Below, one piece after another: positions 24,021 through 31,464 of a DNA stretch of 64,000 nt (positions are counted from its first letter, which is position 1; each line of letters begins with the position of its first letter). Location of the stretch: NCBI RefSeq assembly GCF_007676755.1, contig NZ_VEBK01000011.1:1-64000 (forward strand). The letters are read 5' to 3'. This stretch comes from Bacillus sp. FJAT-22090 (lineage in GTDB: Bacteria; Bacillota; Bacilli; Bacillales_A; Planococcaceae). A model generated the notes under the pieces. The model was given only the letters and a program-made list of their open reading frames with translations, was not told the DNA's origin and did no database searches. A program made the position numbers and the translations under genes.

Positions 24021-25058
24021 CTATACCATGGACATCTGCCGTAGATTCTCCTCGGTCAACCCCTGAAAGTGAATACCCACTTGCCTATAGTCACTATTCA
24101 TAAGTAAAGATGCCGTGCTGATGATGGAGTCGGTATACGGTGTTTCTACCCCTAAGATTTTCCCTAATTCTGAAATCGGAACAAGTCCAAAAGGAATGTC
24201 TTCTGTCAGATACCTATAATTGAGTGTCGTAGGACCTAATCCAGTAGGGAACAAGCCAGGCAAAGCTTCATATAAGGTGGGATAATCGGAATCATAAAAT
24301 TCATTCAAGATACTCAAAATACTTTGAAGATCAACATTTAGTCGACTCGCTATTTCCAGTCGTTCTTTATCCATCTTTTCTACGTAGTTACAGGAGTAGG
24401 GAGATGCTCCGTCAGGATAGAACTGGAATCTCTCGGATGCGTCAATCCTTGCCGCATTAAACAAGGCAATTGGGGGATGAATCACCACATTGGAATTATT
24501 TAAGGAAGTCTCAAATACACTTTCTCCAGGAATCAATTGTGGAAATCTTTCCATAAACGATGGAGCAATTTGGTTCTCTTTACGTAACGTGCTAATTAGT
24601 ACATTGTATTTAATTTTAGTGATTGCAACAGAACCAGCTTGATCGGCCAAACTGACAAAAGGCATCGCACTCGTTTCGGCCACTGTAATGTTCTTTTCTG
24701 TAATCAAATCTGTACCTAAAATTCGTTCACATTCTAGTGCACCCCAGTAACCTGGAAAAAAGATAATAGTTTGATTGGGTTGCAAGAACGGTTTAATTTG
24801 ATTGACAATCGTCTCATGCCCTATCGCCGTCGTCGATACAATGATAAACTTGGCCTTTGTAATCACCTGATCTACGGCGGTCGATGCCTCTAAATCGACT
24901 TGCCCCGAATAGATCCCTTTTACTTCCAACCCTTGTGTTGAAATTCTTTGAGCTTTCTGTGGATCACGGGTATACAATTTTACGTTTTCTCCGTTCAATT
25001 TCAGGTATCCTGCAATGGCCTGCCCTGTATTTCCACCGCCCATTACTGCATATGTCAT
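24021..25058 (-). CDS. Octopine/nopaline dehydrogenase-family oxidoreductase
   Basis: 345 residues from ATG 25058 (AGAGGAGGAAGAG upstream). N-terminal Rossmann fold (MTYAVMGGGNTGQAIAGYL) and an octopine-dehydrogenase C-terminal domain with NSNVVIHPP, including the catalytic-type histidine, and YPDGASP. Such enzymes reversibly join or split an amino acid and a 2-oxo acid with NAD(P)H. In this operon with an amino-acid importer a catabolic role on an imported opine-like compound is likely (inference). Confidence 0.88.
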   Translation of the reverse strand: MTYAVMGGGNTGQAIAGYLKLNGENVKLYTRDPQKAQRISTQGLEVKGIYSGQVDLEASTAVDQVITKAKFIIVSTTAIGHETIVNQIKPFLQPNQTIIFFPGYWGALECERILGTDLITEKNITVAETSAMPFVSLADQAGSVAITKIKYNVLISTLRKENQIAPSFMERFPQLIPGESVFETSLNNSNVVIHPPIALFNAARIDASERFQFYPDGASPYSCNYVEKMDKERLEIASRLNVDLQSILSILNEFYDSDYPTLYEALPGLFPTGLGPTTLNYRYLTEDIPFGLVPISELGKILGVETPYTDSIISTASLLMNSDYRQVGIHFQGLTEENLRQMSMV

Positions 25059-25113
25059 AAACTCTTCCTCCTCTCTTCTGTTTCGCAATCTGTTTCAATC
25101 TAACTATCTATTA

Positions 25114-25791
25114 TTAGAATTTGGTATGTTCGTATTTTTCGACCGTCTTGATGGCTTGATTCAACGAACCTAAAATATGTTTCTTCATTTCTTCTACTGC
25201 GTTGATTTTGTCTTTTTGGATAATGTAATGAAGGATCATCTTATGTTCTTTTACAGATTGTTTTGTATCACCAATGCTTTTGTGTGCCAATCGCCTATAC
25301 CGGTTAATCATGCTGTTGAGCTGATACAAGAACTTGACCGCCATCTTGTTGCCACTCACCGTGTAAATGTATTCGTGGAATTGCTTACCAAATCGATCGA
25401 TTGTCTCATAATCTTCTAGGCTTATCGCCATTTTTAGTAATTTGATGAGATGGGTTAAGTGGTCAATGTCCTTTTGGGTGATATTATCAATGGCATCTTC
25501 AACGACAATCCCTTCCAAGTTGCTACGGATAACAAATATTTCTTTCACTTCTTGGATCGAAATCGGTGCCACATTCATTCTTCCATTTAAACTGCGATTG
25601 ACCAATCCCTCCAGTTCCAAGATCTGAAGAGCTTCTCTAAGAGGAGTTCGACTGATCTGTAGCTCTTTGGCTAATTCTTCCTCCGCAATTGGTTGACCCG
25701 GTTCCAGTTCACCTTTGATGATCATTTCTCTCAACGCTTTATGTGCAATATCTTTGGTAGAGACTCGACCGACTTTTGCTCTATCATTCAC
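25114..25791 (-). CDS. GntR-family transcriptional regulator (FadR-type)
   Basis: About 225 residues from GTG 25791, which follows AAAGGCGGTGAAACAG; the ORF itself opens at 25824, inside the operator. N-terminal winged HTH (KALREMIIKGELEPGQPIAEEELAKEL, SRTPLREAL), then an all-helical FCD ligand domain with metal-binding-type His residues (FHEYIY, VKEHKMIL). First gene of the operon, presumably autoregulated through the palindrome directly upstream and responsive to the imported compound or a product of the dehydrogenase. Confidence 0.9.
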   Translation of the reverse strand: MNDRAKVGRVSTKDIAHKALREMIIKGELEPGQPIAEEELAKELQISRTPLREALQILELEGLVNRSLNGRMNVAPISIQEVKEIFVIRSNLEGIVVEDAIDNITQKDIDHLTHLIKLLKMAISLEDYETIDRFGKQFHEYIYTVSGNKMAVKFLYQLNSMINRYRRLAHKSIGDTKQSVKEHKMILHYIIQKDKINAVEEMKKHILGSLNQAIKTVEKYEHTKF

Positions 25792-25810
25792 CTGTTTCAC
25801 CGCCTTTAAA

Positions 25811-25828
25811 ATAATTGTATACAATTAT
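25811..25828. promoter_or_regulatory. Perfect 18-bp palindrome, probable GntR operator
   Basis: ATAATTGTATACAATTAT, centred on TTGTATACAA, is FadR-type in form and contains the TATAAT that could be the -10 element of the operon. Binding would block transcription of the gntR gene and the operon. Confidence 0.75.
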
Positions 25829-25839
25829 AAAGTTATTCT

Positions 25840-26463
25840 AGCACACATTTTTTTAAAAATAAATAGAATTTTTATTTTTTTCTGACTTTTTTATTCATGC
25901 AAAGTAAACGAATAATTTCTCAACATCAGTAGCTACCACGCACTCCTAGTATTTTTCCATTGGGCGTCTATCACCCAGATGATTAATCTATACTCCCATA
26001 TTCATTATGCATAAAGAAAATCCCATTGAAGCAAGGGGTCGGTGAATAAATATGCGTATTTTATAAATTCCCTAGGTGAAAGGAGATATCTCCAACTCCA
26101 GCAATAATCGTGTTAGAACGGGGGTACTTCTCGTTTAATTATCGATATTTCTAATCAAAAAGATCCCTAGTGCGTACTCCCACGCGCTAGAGATCTAGAG
26201 CCCTATTCTTAGTTATGAATAGGTAATTGACTACTATCTATATAAATCGAACCAATGAATATCTAAGCGAACTAAGTGCAGAAGCCTTTACAAGGGTAGC
26301 CAAAGTCATTAGACCAGCGCTGAGACTGCTTGGCTTATGACGAGGAGCATCCCTAGCGCCGTAGCGAATTCAATGGGATTCTTTATCCCGCATTAACTGG
26401 CAGTAATATCCCCACTGATTAAAGGTTCACTTTATGTCAACTTATCGTTACCAATTCTGAAGG
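25840..26463. other. About 620 bp without a gene
   Basis: No ORF with a ribosome binding site. It contains a 34-bp imperfect inverted repeat at 26162-26195 (GATC-CTAG-GCGT ... ACGC-CTAG-GATC) that could be a terminator or a transposon end. Otherwise nothing recognised. Confidence 0.5.
26162..26195. repeat. Imperfect inverted repeat
   Basis: Arms GATCCCTAGTGCGT and ACGCGCTAGAGATC around ACTCCC; three mismatched positions in 14. No T-run, so a structural or relic element is as likely as a terminator. Confidence 0.5.
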
Positions 26464-26622
26464 TTATTTTGAATTTACGAGAGTAAAATAACTCAAGACT
26501 CTTTTCAAAAAAGATTTTTGGATTTTCTTTTTTCTAGATAGGTAGTTATTATATTGTCCTGCTTTCTTTTCCAAGTCAGCCATCCGTTGCTTTACATATT
26601 CTATATCGTTATTCGTAAACAT
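26464..26622 (-). CDS. Small charged protein (52 aa)
   Basis: MFTNNDIEYVKQRMADLEKK... from ATG 26622, 7 nt after AAGGAG. Amphipathic, Lys-rich helices without signal or TM. The final codons (ACTCTCGTAAATTC on the minus strand) resemble the end of repeat family B. Follows the 40-codon ORF by 35 bp. Function unknown. Confidence 0.5.
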   Translation of the reverse strand: MFTNNDIEYVKQRMADLEKKAGQYNNYLSRKKKIQKSFLKRVLSYFTLVNSK

Positions 26623-26657
26623 TATTTTTCTCCTTAAGGAGAAGTCCAATTATATTG

Positions 26658-26780
26658 TTAAGGTGTGGCTAGCACCATTCCCGTTAGCCACTTTTCACCT
26701 AAATAGTGTGTTGGCAACTCCAATTTATTTTTACCTACAAATTTATTAATCCGTTTACCACTCATTTTGGGTATCATCAT
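26658..26780 (-). CDS. Small protein (40 aa) with strong RBS
   Basis: MMIPKMSGKRINKFVGK...; GAAGGAGG lies 7 nt before the ATG. Too short for domain assignment. Part of a run of very short ORFs in this block. Confidence 0.4.
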   Translation of the reverse strand: MMIPKMSGKRINKFVGKNKLELPTHYLGEKWLTGMVLATP

Positions 26781-26866
26781 TTTTTTTCCTCCTTCATTTA
26801 TTATTTTTCCGGTTAAATCAATAGCATCATTTTAGTCAAATGGGGTTTTCCTTTCCCCAATCGGCG

Positions 26867-26926
26867 CTACCCACTTTCAAGAGATTCCTTTTTTAATAAC
26901 TTTATTCGCTGTTTCATGATCATCAT
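26867..26926 (-). CDS. Possible 19-residue peptide
   Basis: MMIMKQRIKLLKKESLESG with AAAAGGAG about 9 nt upstream. Listed because two further short ORFs with strong ribosome binding sites follow; it may be a leader peptide. Confidence 0.25.
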   Translation of the reverse strand: MMIMKQRIKLLKKESLESG

Positions 26927-27014
26927 CACCAGCACTCCTTTTCTTATTATTTTGTTTATATATGCAACACGCAATGCGTGAAAACACCAAAATTCTATAA
27001 AAATGCACACAAAA

Positions 27015-27046
27015 GAGCACACGCCTCTTTACATAAGCGTGTGCTC
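27015..27046 (-). terminator. Strong hairpin terminator
   Basis: GAGCACACGC ... GCGTGTGCTC, then TTTTGTGTGC on the minus strand. Second of two hairpins behind the 25-residue ORF. Confidence 0.75.
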
Positions 27047-27057
27047 ATAGAAAAAGA

Positions 27058-27074
27058 ACGGCATAATATGCCGT
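27058..27074 (-). terminator. Hairpin terminator
   Basis: ACGGCAT-AAT-ATGCCGT followed by TCTTTTTC on the minus strand, directly behind the 25-residue ORF. Confidence 0.65.
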
Positions 27075-27081
27075 CCATTAA

Positions 27082-27159
27082 TTATTTACAAAAATAGTAA
27101 TTAGCGGTTTGGCACGAAATCATTATACGATTATTTTTTAAAGTTCTAAATGTAGTCAT
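27082..27159 (-). CDS. 25-residue peptide gene with promoter and double terminator
   Basis: MTTFRTLKNNRIMISCQTAN then YYFCK, from ATG 27159. GGAGG lies 9 nt upstream, a sigma-A-like promoter lies 42-71 bp upstream, and two hairpins follow the stop. The C-terminus has two cysteines (SCQTANYYFCK). The complete transcription unit argues that the peptide is real; secreted signal, regulatory peptide or leader are all possible. Confidence 0.5.
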   Translation of the reverse strand: MTTFRTLKNNRIMISCQTANYYFCK

Positions 27160-27200
27160 TTTCCGTACCTCCGTTTCTAATTTGAATATCCAACTACTAT

Positions 27201-27230
27201 AGGATATCATTACCTTTTTCTGAATGTCAA
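27201..27230 (-). promoter_or_regulatory. Sigma-A-type promoter for the 25-residue ORF
   Basis: On the minus strand TTGACA, 18-nt spacer, TATCCT (followed by TATAGT). A tandem near-repeat TTCAGAAAGGTATTGACA / TTCAGAAAAAGGTAATGATA covers the -35 and spacer. Confidence 0.6.
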
Positions 27231-27409
27231 TACCTTTCTGAATATTATGTATTATTTTAAGGATATTCTTCCGCAATGAAAACGTATAGATCCCTTGAAT
27301 GATATGTTAGTACGTCGATTATCAGAGCTGAATACGTCCCATTTAAGGAGAGGAATATAAGGTTACTCGTTCGAGTAAGAAAGAATCACTCACCACTAGT
27401 ATGCTTTTT

Positions 27410-27456
27410 CAACACAATTGATTAATATTCCTTATTGAAGTAAAGCACCCATTAGT
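27410..27456 (-). repeat. attC-like site 26 (truncated)
   Basis: TTGAAGTAAAGC / ACCC / ATTAGTT with hybrid tail TAAGTGTAACATTTCACAA; the left half is reduced to CAACACAATTG. First site after the interruption. Confidence 0.72.
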
Positions 27457-27492
27457 TTAAGTGTAACATTTCACAAAATTGTCCTTTTCCTT

Positions 27493-27996
27493 TTATATAG
27501 ACTTTGCAATTACTTCACATTTTTTTATTGCCCAAATATAATGATTGGAAGTGTTTGCTGCAAAATAGCTGTATAAATTACTTGTTTTTGTCCACTTATA
27601 ATATTTTTTTGTCATGATTTCTTCGTTGGTATGTAATCTTATTAAATCCATTATTCTTTCATGGCTTAACTTCAATTTTTTTATTGCTTGAATTAATTTT
27701 ACATCCTGATAGTTTTCCCAAATTTGTATATTAAGCAGCTTGATAGTGCTCCATTTATAACCAGGTGCTGGGATAAAAGGAATATCTCCATCCATACCTT
27801 CTCTATACCATCTCTCAAGCATTACTTGCCATTCATACAGATGCATTAATACATCACGAAAATTCTTATCTCTGTCAAGAGTTTCAATAGAAATGCCTCT
27901 TTTTCTGCTAGGGACTGACTCAATTATTTCAAGTAATGATTTAAAATTTTTATCGCTGTTCAGTAATAGAATTTCTTTTTCACTTTTTGCCACCAT
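27493..27996 (-). CDS. ClbS/DfsB family (DinB-like) protein
   Basis: 167 residues. The region FRDVLMHLYEWQVMLERWYREGM and the conserved PAPGYKWSTIKLLN are hallmarks of the ClbS/DfsB (DUF1706) family, a four-helix bundle related to DinB. ClbS itself protects colibactin producers by opening the genotoxin's cyclopropane; most homologues are uncharacterised. GGAGGG lies upstream. Single-gene cassette between sites 26 and 27. A self-protection role is inference from the family. Confidence 0.85.
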   Translation of the reverse strand: MVAKSEKEILLLNSDKNFKSLLEIIESVPSRKRGISIETLDRDKNFRDVLMHLYEWQVMLERWYREGMDGDIPFIPAPGYKWSTIKLLNIQIWENYQDVKLIQAIKKLKLSHERIMDLIRLHTNEEIMTKKYYKWTKTSNLYSYFAANTSNHYIWAIKKCEVIAKSI

Positions 27997-28060
27997 AATA
28001 ATTCCCTCCTTTTTGTTGTATGTTCGTGCAATAAATTTTAGTAATTAGTGTGAAGCATGT

Positions 28061-28186
28061 AACTAACCTGCTCCTTTAGTTTAAGTGTAACATTTCACAA
28101 TGCATATCTGAGATCAACTTAATATTTTGGACATAAAAAGAGACCACCGAAATGATGGCCATGTTTTGCTAAGGTACTCGTTAGTT
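28061..28186 (-). repeat. attC-like cassette site 27 (D-type)
   Basis: 126 bp: AACTAAC / CTGCTCC / TTTAGTTTAAGTG; CATTTCAC; hairpin ACCACCG-AAATGATGGCC; GCTAAG / GTACTC / GTTAGTT, tail TAATAAGG. Confidence 0.88.
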
Positions 28187-28291
28187 TAATAAGGTTTAAC
28201 TATATTTAGTTCTATATCGGTACGATATAGCATTGTCTCAACCCAATTATGAAACATTTCATAGTCTTCTTGGTCTGTTACATCTATAATT

Positions 28292-29305
28292 TTATTTAAA
28301 AGTTTGTAACACAGTACCTTGACCATTATCTGATTCAACTTCAGCGAATGCTCCATTTATAAAAGTCATTTGTGGTGGAACATGACCGCAATCAATATCG
28401 TACAAAATAGGTATTTGAAGCTCTTTAGAAAGTTCTTTATAAACATCTTCAACTGTATAATTTGTAACAGCTGGATTTGCTGGACTTCTCCCAAACATAA
28501 TGCCACTACAATCCTCAAACCAACCTGCTAATTTCATTTGCACGAAGGTCCTACGCAATTCAGTTGTCGATAACTGCAAATTTTCGAAATACCATATAAC
28601 AGAATCTCCTTCAATATAATTCTCTTTAAAATTTTGTACATTCCCATATGGTGTACCAATCAGATGCCTAATTATATCAATACAACCACCAAGTAATCGC
28701 CCCTGTATCTTAACTTTTTTGTTTACAGTTGATTTCCAGTAAGTTTGTTCTGTTAGATTGAAAATATAAGGAGTAGGGTTATCAGGTTGCCATTCTTTTT
28801 GATATTTTTCTGATGAATGTTGGAGAATCGATTCATTCATTTTGGTAGACAATACTGTTCGCCACATTGCTGTCGTATCATCAGAATACTCTCCTCTTAA
28901 ATCCACTAAGTTAGTTCCGTGTGCTGTAGCAGTACCCGTTTTCAATGTAATTGCTAACAGTAGCAGGCTTATATCAGAATAACCTAATATCCACTTACTT
29001 TTTATATTTTCAAAGTCAATATATTCAAGTGTCTCAATAAGTAGCTCTCCGCCCCAAGGAGGAATAATAAGTTGAATATCATTACTAAACATCATTTTAT
29101 TGAACTCTTCTGCACGTTTTATAGCAGATGCAGACTTTTCTTTTTCTTGTGTCCATGCAGTTTCTCCGCAGATGAAGTTAAAACCTTTCTTTTCCATACT
29201 TTTGAATGCAGATTTCAACAAGTGATGTAATTCACTTGGGACTCCAGATGATGGTGCAGTTACTCCTATTGTTGCACCTTTTTCTAAGATTGGATATTTT
29301 ATCAT
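28292..29305 (-). CDS. S66 family peptidase (LD-carboxypeptidase / MccF-like)
   Basis: 337 residues from ATG 29305 (GGGAGAG upstream; an in-frame start at 29344 has none). S66 layout: N-terminal IGVTAPSSGV, nucleophile serine in ILGYSDIS, a glutamate in WYFENLQLS and a histidine in DCGHVPPQM. The family contains murein LD-carboxypeptidases and MccF, which inactivates microcin C-type peptidyl-nucleotides. Sequence pattern and context favour an MccF-like detoxifying role, but an LD-carboxypeptidase is not excluded. Confidence 0.9.
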   Translation of the reverse strand: MIKYPILEKGATIGVTAPSSGVPSELHHLLKSAFKSMEKKGFNFICGETAWTQEKEKSASAIKRAEEFNKMMFSNDIQLIIPPWGGELLIETLEYIDFENIKSKWILGYSDISLLLLAITLKTGTATAHGTNLVDLRGEYSDDTTAMWRTVLSTKMNESILQHSSEKYQKEWQPDNPTPYIFNLTEQTYWKSTVNKKVKIQGRLLGGCIDIIRHLIGTPYGNVQNFKENYIEGDSVIWYFENLQLSTTELRRTFVQMKLAGWFEDCSGIMFGRSPANPAVTNYTVEDVYKELSKELQIPILYDIDCGHVPPQMTFINGAFAEVESDNGQGTVLQTFK

Positions 29306-29415
29306 GCTTAGCCACTCTCCCAACGCTTTTTGTAAAAACAACATTTTATAATTTATTAAAAAACACTTCTTTTAATACACTAACCTCCTTTTTCATAAAA
29401 AAGCCGTATACTGTT

Positions 29416-29547
29416 CTATGGAACATAATTATAGGTGGGACCGCCAATAAACAGAAAAAAGCTTCCTATAATAAGATATGGCACTGCGATATAAAACCAT
29501 ATTCTAAATTCCTTGTTTTTAAAACTTAATCCAGTTCGTTCACTCAT
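29416..29547 (-). CDS. Small single-TM protein (43 aa)
   Basis: MSERTGLSFKNKEFRIWFYI... with AGGAG before GGGGTAT-ATG. One hydrophobic helix (IWFYIAVPYLIIGSFFLFIG) and a short exposed tail. Lies between the S66 gene and site 28 without a site separating it from the S66 gene, so both may share one cassette. Confidence 0.5.
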   Translation of the reverse strand: MSERTGLSFKNKEFRIWFYIAVPYLIIGSFFLFIGGPTYNYVP

Positions 29548-29582
29548 ATACCCCACTCCTTTTATAAAATTTCTTCTAACCT

Positions 29583-29612
29583 TTCCTTTAATACGTTTGA
29601 AACAAAATTTAT
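29583..29612 (-). repeat. Family-C fragment
   Basis: CTTTAATACGTTTGAAAC, as in the family-C middles at 1.5, 3.7 and 34.1 kb, directly next to site 28. Confidence 0.45.
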
Positions 29613-29623
29613 TTCTCTTATTA

Positions 29624-29693
29624 AACTAAACTACCACTTTAGTTTAATTAGAAAAAGGCTTTACTCCTTCAAAAAGTAAAGCACCAGTTAGCT
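29624..29693 (-). repeat. attC-like cassette site 28 (T-type)
   Basis: 70 bp: AACTAAAC / TACCAC / TTTAGTTTAATTAG; hairpin GGCTTTACTCCTTCAAAAAGTAAAGC; ACCA; GTTAGCT, tail TAATTAA. Minus strand: stem then CTTTTTC, a terminator. Confidence 0.88.
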
Positions 29694-29727
29694 TAATTAA
29701 TTTCTTCCATATGCTACTGCCTTCTTC

Positions 29728-30156
29728 TCAACCTCCAAACTTTTTAAAGCGAACCAAAGGAATATCAAATGAAACAACATCTAAGTGGTGCTCCATACAA
29801 GCTAAAGAATAATGTTGATATTCCTTTTTTCTATTTATTTGCTGCTGATCAAGATTGGCCCTTCTCTTTAAGTGCTTCAATAAGGAAGAATATTTATAGA
29901 TTCTGAAAGCAGTACCATCAAATACCTCATCATAATCATGATACTCATAGTCTTCAAAAGTCACAGAATAAGTTGCGTATGAGGGGAAAATCAGATGTAT
30001 CACATCCACGTCGTTGGATACTAGTAGATTGGTTTCATTTTCGCTTCCCTTTAAAATAACGCTCAATGATCCGTTAGTGTTTACTGCTTTAACTTCTTTT
30101 AAATCAATATAATATTTCTCTTTATACACTAGTTCATTATAATTCAATTTTTTCAC
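29728..30156 (-). CDS. Cassette protein of unknown function
   Basis: 142 residues, start GTG 30156 (GGAAATGAG upstream). Soluble. Beta-rich first half (YYIDLKEVKAVNTNGSLSVILKG, LIFPSYATYSVTFEDYEYHDY) and a charged helical middle (SSLLKHLKRRANLDQQQINRKKEYQH). No family recognised. Confidence 0.6.
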   Translation of the reverse strand: MKKLNYNELVYKEKYYIDLKEVKAVNTNGSLSVILKGSENETNLLVSNDVDVIHLIFPSYATYSVTFEDYEYHDYDEVFDGTAFRIYKYSSLLKHLKRRANLDQQQINRKKEYQHYSLACMEHHLDVVSFDIPLVRFKKFGG

Positions 30157-30177
30157 CTCATTTCCTCTTTCTTATTC

Positions 30178-30234
30178 AACTAACCAGTTAGCAAAAAAGT
30201 TCTACTCCTTCTTGAAGTAAGGCACCCGTTAGTT
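30178..30234 (-). repeat. attC-like cassette site 29 (T-type, short)
   Basis: 57 bp, the shortest complete copy: AACTAAC / CA / GTTAGC; CTACTCCTTCTTGAAGTAAGGC; ACCC; GTTAGTT, tail GAAGAAG. Confidence 0.82.
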
Positions 30235-30256
30235 GAAGAAGAAATTGATTTTTATG

Positions 30257-30526
30257 TCACTGAAAACGACGTGTCTTAAAATATTTCTTAGTCAATTTGA
30301 TAATGAAGGTACATACTATTGCTATCCCCAAAAACGAGGTGCCTAAAAAAATTATTGGGGAACCTATAAAAAAGAACATCACATCGGTATGACTCCTAGC
30401 TACATATCCCACCGATATCTCTGGCTTGTAGAATTTCGTTTTAATATATCCCCATCCATAGGTAGAAAAAAAATATACAATATGTATTAATAGCGAACAA
30501 AAAAATGCCTGCATAATCGTTTTAAT
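30257..30526 (-). CDS. Two-TM membrane protein, possible ATT start
   Basis: ATG 30514 has no ribosome binding site, whereas GGGGGAG lies 6 nt before ATT 30526 in the same frame (ATT-AAA-ACG-ATT-ATG), giving 89 residues. Two hydrophobic helices (about 5-22 and 49-75) enclose a polar loop (KTKFYKPEISVGYVARSHTD); basic C-terminus. Function unknown; start uncertain. Confidence 0.55.
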   Translation of the reverse strand: MKTIMQAFFCSLLIHIVYFFSTYGWGYIKTKFYKPEISVGYVARSHTDVMFFFIGSPIIFLGTSFLGIAIVCTFIIKLTKKYFKTRRFQ

Positions 30527-30591
30527 TACAAACTCCCCCAGTTAACTGATTCACAGGAAGGAATTTACTCCCACCTTGGTTATTAACCGTC

Positions 30592-30620
30592 AACTATCCG
30601 CACGTAAACTGAAATTTACT
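30592..30620 (-). repeat. Degenerate half-site
   Basis: AACTATCCGCACGTAAACTG followed by TTTACTCC looks like a worn R'/L' core with the start of a T-type middle, at the expected place before the next stop. Confidence 0.35.
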
Positions 30621-30626
30621 CCTCTT

Positions 30627-31382
30627 TTAAATACCTAATGTATCTTTACCATAACCATTTTCTAAGCTTTGAACTAGTAACTCCACACAATTAACCGCAT
30701 CTACCATATCTTCAAATATTGTTTGTACTACTGTTTCTTCTATTCCTTCTCCACGATAGCATATAACAAACATACCCAGTTTATAAACTCTTTTGTAATC
30801 GCTTTTTATGATAAATTGCATACCTTCCTTTTCAGAGTTTAGAAAGAAACTTGCATGAGAATCATCTAGCAAAATATTACCTTCCGCCGCCTCTAATTCC
30901 AATATACTAATAGGATTTAATTTACCCTCATTGATGATGGTCGAGAATTCTTCATATTCTTTAATTACTTGCTTCGATAAGGGGTGAGTATGTTCATCAA
31001 CTTTAAGAGGAAGTATTCCTTCATTCCTTTGTTCTTGAAGATAGCCAGAAAATCCTTTATCCACTGCTTTAGTAAATCTCTCAAAATCAAATTTATAATT
31101 GTAAAAAATGGGTTGACCATTTTCGTCAAAAGTAAGACGTTCAATACATAGACTTTTCTCCTCTACAGTTAAATAATAGATCACCGCAAAACCGAACCCG
31201 TCTATTTCAGTTTTGTTCGTTTTTCCATTCCATAGCTGTAAAAGTACATAGAAAAACGAAGGTATTGAAACGAATGCAATCATAAATTTAAAATAGATAT
31301 CTTGACCCTCTCCATTTAATTTAATTTCAACATCTCCGTTTCTATAATCTATATCAAAACGACATGTATATTGTTTTTCCAA
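30627..31382 (-). CDS. Cassette protein of unknown function
   Basis: 251 residues, start TTG 31382. Its ribosome binding site (TAAAGGAG) lies inside the L' box of site 31, so the repeat supplies translation initiation. Soluble protein with one hydrophobic stretch (FKFMIAFVSIPSFFYVLLQLW). Alternating beta/alpha pattern; no catalytic motif seen. No family recognised. Confidence 0.6.
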   Translation of the reverse strand: MEKQYTCRFDIDYRNGDVEIKLNGEGQDIYFKFMIAFVSIPSFFYVLLQLWNGKTNKTEIDGFGFAVIYYLTVEEKSLCIERLTFDENGQPIFYNYKFDFERFTKAVDKGFSGYLQEQRNEGILPLKVDEHTHPLSKQVIKEYEEFSTIINEGKLNPISILELEAAEGNILLDDSHASFFLNSEKEGMQFIIKSDYKRVYKLGMFVICYRGEGIEETVVQTIFEDMVDAVNCVELLVQSLENGYGKDTLGI

Positions 31383-31385
31383 AAA

Positions 31386-31452
31386 AACACTCCTTTAGAT
31401 TAATAGCAAAAAGGCTTTACTCCTTCTGGAAGTAAAGCATCCTTTTTAGCTT
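31386..31452 (-). repeat. attC-like cassette site 31 (T-type)
   Basis: R'/L' degenerate (AACACTCC, TTTAGATTAATAG); hairpin GGCTTTACTCCTTCTGGAAGTAAAGC; R'' TTTAGCT. Minus strand: stem then CTTTTTGC. Confidence 0.78.
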
Positions 31453-31464
31453 GATGAGTAAACA

